Shown: in pieces, positions 5,646 through 9,092 of the stretch
How positions within the stretch are numbered: the stretch's first letter is position 1
Layout: each line of letters opens with the position of its first letter
From: GWC2-37-13 sp964564535
GTDB lineage: Bacteria > Patescibacteriota > Microgenomatia > UBA1406 > GWC2-37-13
Length of the DNA stretch: 9,092 nucleotides
Assembly (NCBI GenBank): GCA_964564535.1
Contig: CAZMBH010000037.1
Coordinates: 1 to 9,092, forward strand
Direction of reading: 5' to 3'
Made by a program: the position numbers and the translations under genes
Notes under the pieces: generated by a model
The model's database searches: none
The model's input: only the letters and a program-made list of their open reading frames with translations
What the model was told of the DNA's origin: nothing

Positions 5646-5654
5646 TGGTATAAT
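5646..5654 (+). promoter_or_regulatory. Extended -10 promoter of the 250-aa gene
   Basis: TGGTATAAT is a perfect extended -10. The nearest -35-like sequence, TTGATA at 5623-5628, is 20 bp upstream, longer than ideal, and lies inside the inverted repeat. The box ends 22 nt before the ATG at 5677. Confidence 0.55.
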
Positions 5655-5676
5655 ATTATAGGTTGTTTATAAAACT

Positions 5677-6429
5677 ATGGCATACCGAAGATTTTTGGAA
5701 CAATTAGGTGGAAGCGGTTCTTTCTTTGATAAGACGGTTAGTTTATTAGTAAGTGCTGCTCTAAAAATTAGAAAAAAGGATTTATTAAATATTGACGATA
5801 TGGAATCAAAATTAGCTGATAAATTTAACCATTCGCCTCACACACCTGAAACCATTAATGTTTTCTTTAGAGCTATTTGGGAAGGTCGGGAAAAAAAATT
5901 AGGTACAAAGAAGCTCACTTTTCTTGATTGCCCTTACACTCTTGAGGAAATAGCAAAACTTGAAGGAGAAGGGAGAAGAATTGGTTATATACCGCCTGAA
6001 CTTGCGAAACAAGAAGATAGGCATCTTATGGCAACAATATGGCCTAATTTAAAAGATCAAAGTTTAAATGAAGAGAATAACTTTACCAATGAAGACCCGT
6101 ATTTTGGTTGGTTTGATTATGAGGAAACGAGTGACTTTTGTAATCCAAATTTAACCGAAGAACAACTTAGAACGTTATTTGAAAAAACTGGGAAACAAGG
6201 AATGAATTTAAGCCAATACATCATTGCGTCTCAAGATAGTAAATTAATTACTGATCATTTTCTAGATGAAAATACATGGTCACGCTTGTTAGATACAAAA
6301 TTTGATGGTAATTCCATAGATGTGTGCTTTGGAGATCATGGTAGATTAATTGCCTATCGACATCTTGAACCGGAGTTTAACGATCCGAGATTGGGAGGTC
6401 GCTCCGTTGGAAGACCAATAAATAGTTAA
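5677..6429 (+). CDS. Hypothetical protein, 250 aa
   Basis: This protein was not recognised. It is soluble and rich in charged residues, with no signal peptide or membrane helix. The N-terminal third is predicted helical (to about residue 70). The middle holds an acidic, aromatic segment, EDPYFGWFDYEET (about 139-151). A helical part follows (NPNLTEEQLRTLFEKTGKQG) and then a short C-terminal region (DVCFGDHGRLIAYRHLEPEF) ending in a Gly/Arg-rich tail, GGRSVGRPINS. No catalytic motif could be named. The start is the first ATG after an extended -10 promoter, with no Shine-Dalgarno site. It lies 69 nt after the HTH gene and 54 nt before the next gene, with promoters in both gaps, so it may be expressed on its own as well as with its neighbours. 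Confidence 0.75.
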   Translation: MAYRRFLEQLGGSGSFFDKTVSLLVSAALKIRKKDLLNIDDMESKLADKFNHSPHTPETINVFFRAIWEGREKKLGTKKLTFLDCPYTLEEIAKLEGEGRRIGYIPPELAKQEDRHLMATIWPNLKDQSLNEENNFTNEDPYFGWFDYEETSDFCNPNLTEEQLRTLFEKTGKQGMNLSQYIIASQDSKLITDHFLDENTWSRLLDTKFDGNSIDVCFGDHGRLIAYRHLEPEFNDPRLGGRSVGRPINS

Positions 6430-6443
6430 AACTAAGATTTTTA

Positions 6444-6452
6444 TGTTATAAT
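6444..6452 (+). promoter_or_regulatory. Extended -10 promoter of the methyltransferase-like gene
   Basis: TGTTATAAT is a perfect extended -10 that lies 14 nt after the previous stop codon. Transcription would start near 6459, about 25 nt before the gene at 6484 and about 2 nt before a five-codon reading frame (6461-6478). No good -35 box is seen. Confidence 0.55.
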
Positions 6453-6460
6453 ATTCTACT

Positions 6461-6478
6461 ATGGGTTTATATTTATAG
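6461..6478 (+). other. Five-codon upstream reading frame
   Basis: ATG followed by four codons and TAG encodes MGLYL, ending 5 nt before the ATG of the 481-aa gene. The predicted transcript start lies about 2 nt before this ATG, so the frame could be translated as a leaderless message and lead ribosomes to the main start. It may also be chance. Confidence 0.25.
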
Positions 6479-6483
6479 CAAAT

Positions 6484-7929
6484 ATGAAAAAAATGCAGGA
6501 AAGAATATCTCAAAAAGAAAGATCACAACTTTTTAATGACAAATTCAGTCGTTTAGCCGATTCACTTAAAATTAAATGTTGTTCTCATCCTTCTGATCAA
6601 GAAAGGATTCGTTGGGGCAATGTTTTAGATACATTCTCTACTTCTACGGGGGTCAAAAAGCTTGCCAAAAAATGTTTTGAAAAAAGTATAAGAGACGGTC
6701 AAGAATCAGTTGATTTTCCGCCGAGTTTAGTAAATTTCACCATTCATATGGCTCAATATGAGCAACAAGCGACAGGAGAACCTGGTAAAGATGAAATAAA
6801 GTATCCAAATGATCTTAGTGAAACAATTAGTTATTTTGCAGCGCATGATCAGTCTTTCGGAAGAGTTATGGCGGATTATTTTACTTCTGAAGAGCACTTA
6901 CAGTCTGACCCCGATATTACAAGGGTTTGTGAGTTTTTGGCCTTAAGAACAGCCATGATTAAATTGAATTTGAGTGATAAAGAAAAATCGATGGATATTA
7001 GCGATTACAAGATAGCAAAAGAACATATTGGCGAAATAGCTGATTATTTACAATACGGGATATCTTGGAATGAAATATTTCAATTTCAAAAACAAAACCA
7101 CTGGAAGGATTTTAAGTTTTTTTTATTTAAAGAGGATTCATATAAAATGACTTATCCGGGGAGATATACTGATTTAATAATTCATGTCTTTGATAAACTA
7201 AATAAGCAAAAACTATTACCTGAAGGCAAGTTACGTATGTCAATGATTGGGCTTGGAGATGGGCCAGAAATGTTACCAATAATTCAATTACTTGGTGGTG
7301 TTGACAATTTTGAAAATATATTTGCATCTGATTTATATTCTCCAACTTTACCCTTTCCAATGGTGAAAGCTATAGATGATGGTAAATTTCAAACAGCGCC
7401 TGAAAACATGATTATGGACCCAATAGGATTTTTGAAAGCAAATAATTTTCATCCATATTCGTCAGGTGTAAATATTTGCGATAAACCAACGATCACTGCA
7501 GAAATGAAAGATATTAATGTGAGTACGATGTTTGGTGTTCTGTATAACATTGACGGCAATCATAATCAAGATAAAGACAATTTAAAAAGTGCAATGAAAA
7601 ACTGGATATCTACGGGCAAAGAAGGTGGTATTTTTATGGCAGTCTGGTTAGCCCGCGCATATATTCCAATTAATGTTATGGTATTAAGAAAAATTAAGCC
7701 TGAGGAAGTAAATGTTGATGAAATTCGTAATGATCCTGCCTTAAAGCCTTTTTTTGATATGAAATACCCTGAAGGAGATTCTCCGGTTTGGACAGATGAT
7801 GAAATTAGACAACTTGGAATTAAGATTATATTTCCAGATACTGAGGAAGTGCAAAGTTTACAGCCAAATCAAAGTTGGATGAGACGATTTATGACTCAAA
7901 AATTGTATGGAGCCGGTCAAAAAATTTAA
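6484..7929 (+). CDS. Putative SAM-dependent methyltransferase-like protein, 481 aa
   Basis: The family was not recognised, but the second half has the order of a Rossmann-fold methyltransferase. SMIGLGDGPE (253-262) resembles the glycine-rich SAM-binding motif I. About 20 residues later FASDLYSP (280-287) places an acid (D283) where motif II binds the ribose. STMFGVLYNID (347-357) fits the motif IV strand. NLKSAMKNWISTGKEGGIFM (366-385) matches the usual helix and 'LkpGG' strand that follow. The first 240 residues are helical and soluble and may bind a substrate or partner. No membrane segment is seen. This assignment is by motif reading only; a degenerate, non-catalytic fold is possible. ATG 6484 is the first start after the promoter, and ATG 6493 is an alternative. 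Its stop lies in TTAA, shared with the convergent gene. Confidence 0.7.
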   Translation: MKKMQERISQKERSQLFNDKFSRLADSLKIKCCSHPSDQERIRWGNVLDTFSTSTGVKKLAKKCFEKSIRDGQESVDFPPSLVNFTIHMAQYEQQATGEPGKDEIKYPNDLSETISYFAAHDQSFGRVMADYFTSEEHLQSDPDITRVCEFLALRTAMIKLNLSDKEKSMDISDYKIAKEHIGEIADYLQYGISWNEIFQFQKQNHWKDFKFFLFKEDSYKMTYPGRYTDLIIHVFDKLNKQKLLPEGKLRMSMIGLGDGPEMLPIIQLLGGVDNFENIFASDLYSPTLPFPMVKAIDDGKFQTAPENMIMDPIGFLKANNFHPYSSGVNICDKPTITAEMKDINVSTMFGVLYNIDGNHNQDKDNLKSAMKNWISTGKEGGIFMAVWLARAYIPINVMVLRKIKPEEVNVDEIRNDPALKPFFDMKYPEGDSPVWTDDEIRQLGIKIIFPDTEEVQSLQPNQSWMRRFMTQKLYGAGQKI

Positions 7930-9092
7930 TATTCTCCTGCTAGATTATGTCTTGCGGCTTGATGAAAATAAATCGATTTTTGTCTTTTCTCAACGGCATT
8001 AGCCATAAGCATCGCTGTGAATAATATATCTGTTTTTCTTGAAGGATATTCTTTTATCATGCTTCTAACGCTTGATTGAGATAGCCCATTTTCCATAAAA
8101 TAGTGAATATATGGATCTAAATACCATTGAACATTTCCATCAATACTCACATAATTCTCCCCTGATTGATGAATATTTTCCCATATTTCCATTGGTATAC
8201 ATGATAGCTCCAGATTAATCTCAACCTCTGTAAAATCACTAATAAACCAGGAAGATCTAGTTATTTTGATATTTCCAGGGTCACCTGAGACCTTTAAAGA
8301 GTCAGGGTACCAAGGTACTAAAAATTTTAATGGTCTTTCATTCCAAAAACTTGGAGTTATTCCTCCGTCCGATTTTTCAATTAAATCCCCGAATGCTTTT
8401 GCAATCACTGCCTTAGGATAAGGAGCCAGTGGCATCCAAGCCACGAAGGCGTCAGCTGTTGTAACATTATCAAAGGCTAGCTCAGTATTATTGTTTCCAG
8501 ACATCGTTAAAGGCCATTTTACACTTCGACTTATGTTTCCTCTAATTGCCATGACAAATTCATGAATAATATTAGATTGTTCTCTTGGACTAAACCTCGC
8601 GTCAATCTGAGCCAAAATATCATCATCGATTAGATGCGTAATTAAATTTATAAGCTGTTCCGACGGAATTATAGGTGCTTCTGATTCAATAATTGACTCA
8701 CACTCTCTATTTAATTTTTCTATTGCAGCTTCATCCAAGTTACTTGTCAAAAAAGTAGCTACATTTAAAACAATATCCGGTTCCGGTGAAATACCATATG
8801 CTCGCAATTTTCTCTTTTTTCTATTATCCAAGTCTCCCTTATAAAGATTGTTTACGGCTCGAACGGCAACCTGAGCTGTTAGTTTAATTGTATCTAAAGC
8901 TAATTTAACAGTTGGTTCTGAAAAATTACTACTACCATTCAAAAGCGATAGTAAAAAAGATTGAAATGAATGTTCAAAATCAAAAGCACTAAAAGTTACT
9001 ATTGGCTCTGAAAGGTCACGGTTTGCATACGCAATCAGTTGTTCAATTCTGTCAAACCGAGTTTTATGTTGATCTTTTTTTAAAGTAAATGC
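7926..9092 (-). CDS. Hypothetical protein, 5' end beyond the window
   Basis: The minus-strand frame stays open from its TAA stop to the right edge, giving 388 visible codons with the start outside the window. A TTG at 8942 could be taken as a start, but 50 further in-frame codons with ordinary protein-like content precede it (for example KTRFDRIEQLIAYANRD), so the gene is longer. The protein was not recognised. It has no membrane helix or clear catalytic motif. The visible N-terminal half is helical with many Glu, Asn and Ile residues. The second half is richer in strands and Trp (AFVAWMPLAPYP, FLVPWYPDS, SSWFISDFTEVEINLEL). A helical C-terminus follows. It converges on the methyltransferase-like gene and shares 4 nt with it. 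Similar AT-rich composition suggests it may belong to the same module, but that is a guess. Confidence 0.8.
   Translation of the reverse strand, partial: AFTLKKDQHKTRFDRIEQLIAYANRDLSEPIVTFSAFDFEHSFQSFLLSLLNGSSNFSEPTVKLALDTIKLTAQVAVRAVNNLYKGDLDNRKKRKLRAYGISPEPDIVLNVATFLTSNLDEAAIEKLNRECESIIESEAPIIPSEQLINLITHLIDDDILAQIDARFSPREQSNIIHEFVMAIRGNISRSVKWPLTMSGNNNTELAFDNVTTADAFVAWMPLAPYPKAVIAKAFGDLIEKSDGGITPSFWNERPLKFLVPWYPDSLKVSGDPGNIKITRSSWFISDFTEVEINLELSCIPMEIWENIHQSGENYVSIDGNVQWYLDPYIHYFMENGLSQSSVRSMIKEYPSRKTDILFTAMLMANAVEKRQKSIYFHQAARHNLAGEY

Noticed and set aside
8940..8942. TTG start for the right-edge minus-strand gene
   Set aside because: The frame continues open for 50 codons to the window edge with protein-like sequence, so the gene is treated as partial.
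5131..9092. Defence island or toxin-antitoxin system
   Set aside because: No nuclease, helicase, toxin or other defence motif could be read in these proteins, so the idea has no direct support.

Overview
The window looks like a compact, AT-rich bacterial chromosome segment. Intergenic gaps are short, two convergent gene pairs overlap by exactly their stop codons, most starts lack a Shine-Dalgarno sequence, and TGA acts as a stop (nadA ends on it). Together with the stand-alone RRM protein, this suggests an uncultured candidate-phylum lineage, possibly Patescibacteria/CPR such as Microgenomates. That assignment is inference; no marker gene in the window proves it.

Left part (1-1497): a small RNA-binding RRM protein lies on the minus strand. 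Its leader of about 165 nt can fold into two hairpins (441-485 and 487-555), and two more hairpins follow its stop codon (32-64 and 87-132). Divergent from it are a LOG/TIGR00730-type nucleotide phosphoribohydrolase and, 2 nt later, a small zinc-ribbon membrane protein.

Middle part (1494-5072): a complete set for the aspartate route to nicotinate mononucleotide. nadB (L-aspartate oxidase) is on the minus strand, and divergent from it are nadA (quinolinate synthase) and nadC (quinolinate phosphoribosyltransferase). Two copies of a palindromic repeat of the ATTCCC-N8-GGGAAT type occur here. One is inside nadB and is translated in frame. The other fills the nadA-nadC gap and ends in a TATAAT box just before nadC.

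Right part (5131-9092): four genes not recognised as members of named families. They are a 158-aa helix-turn-helix protein, a 250-aa protein, a 481-aa protein with a methyltransferase-like Rossmann segment, and a convergent gene on the minus strand that runs off the right edge (at least 388 codons). The first three each have their own extended -10 promoter (TGnTATAAT). They may form an accessory module, but nothing visible fixes its role.

No tRNA, rRNA, CRISPR array, transposase or integrase was seen. No stretch longer than about 205 bases lacks a gene.
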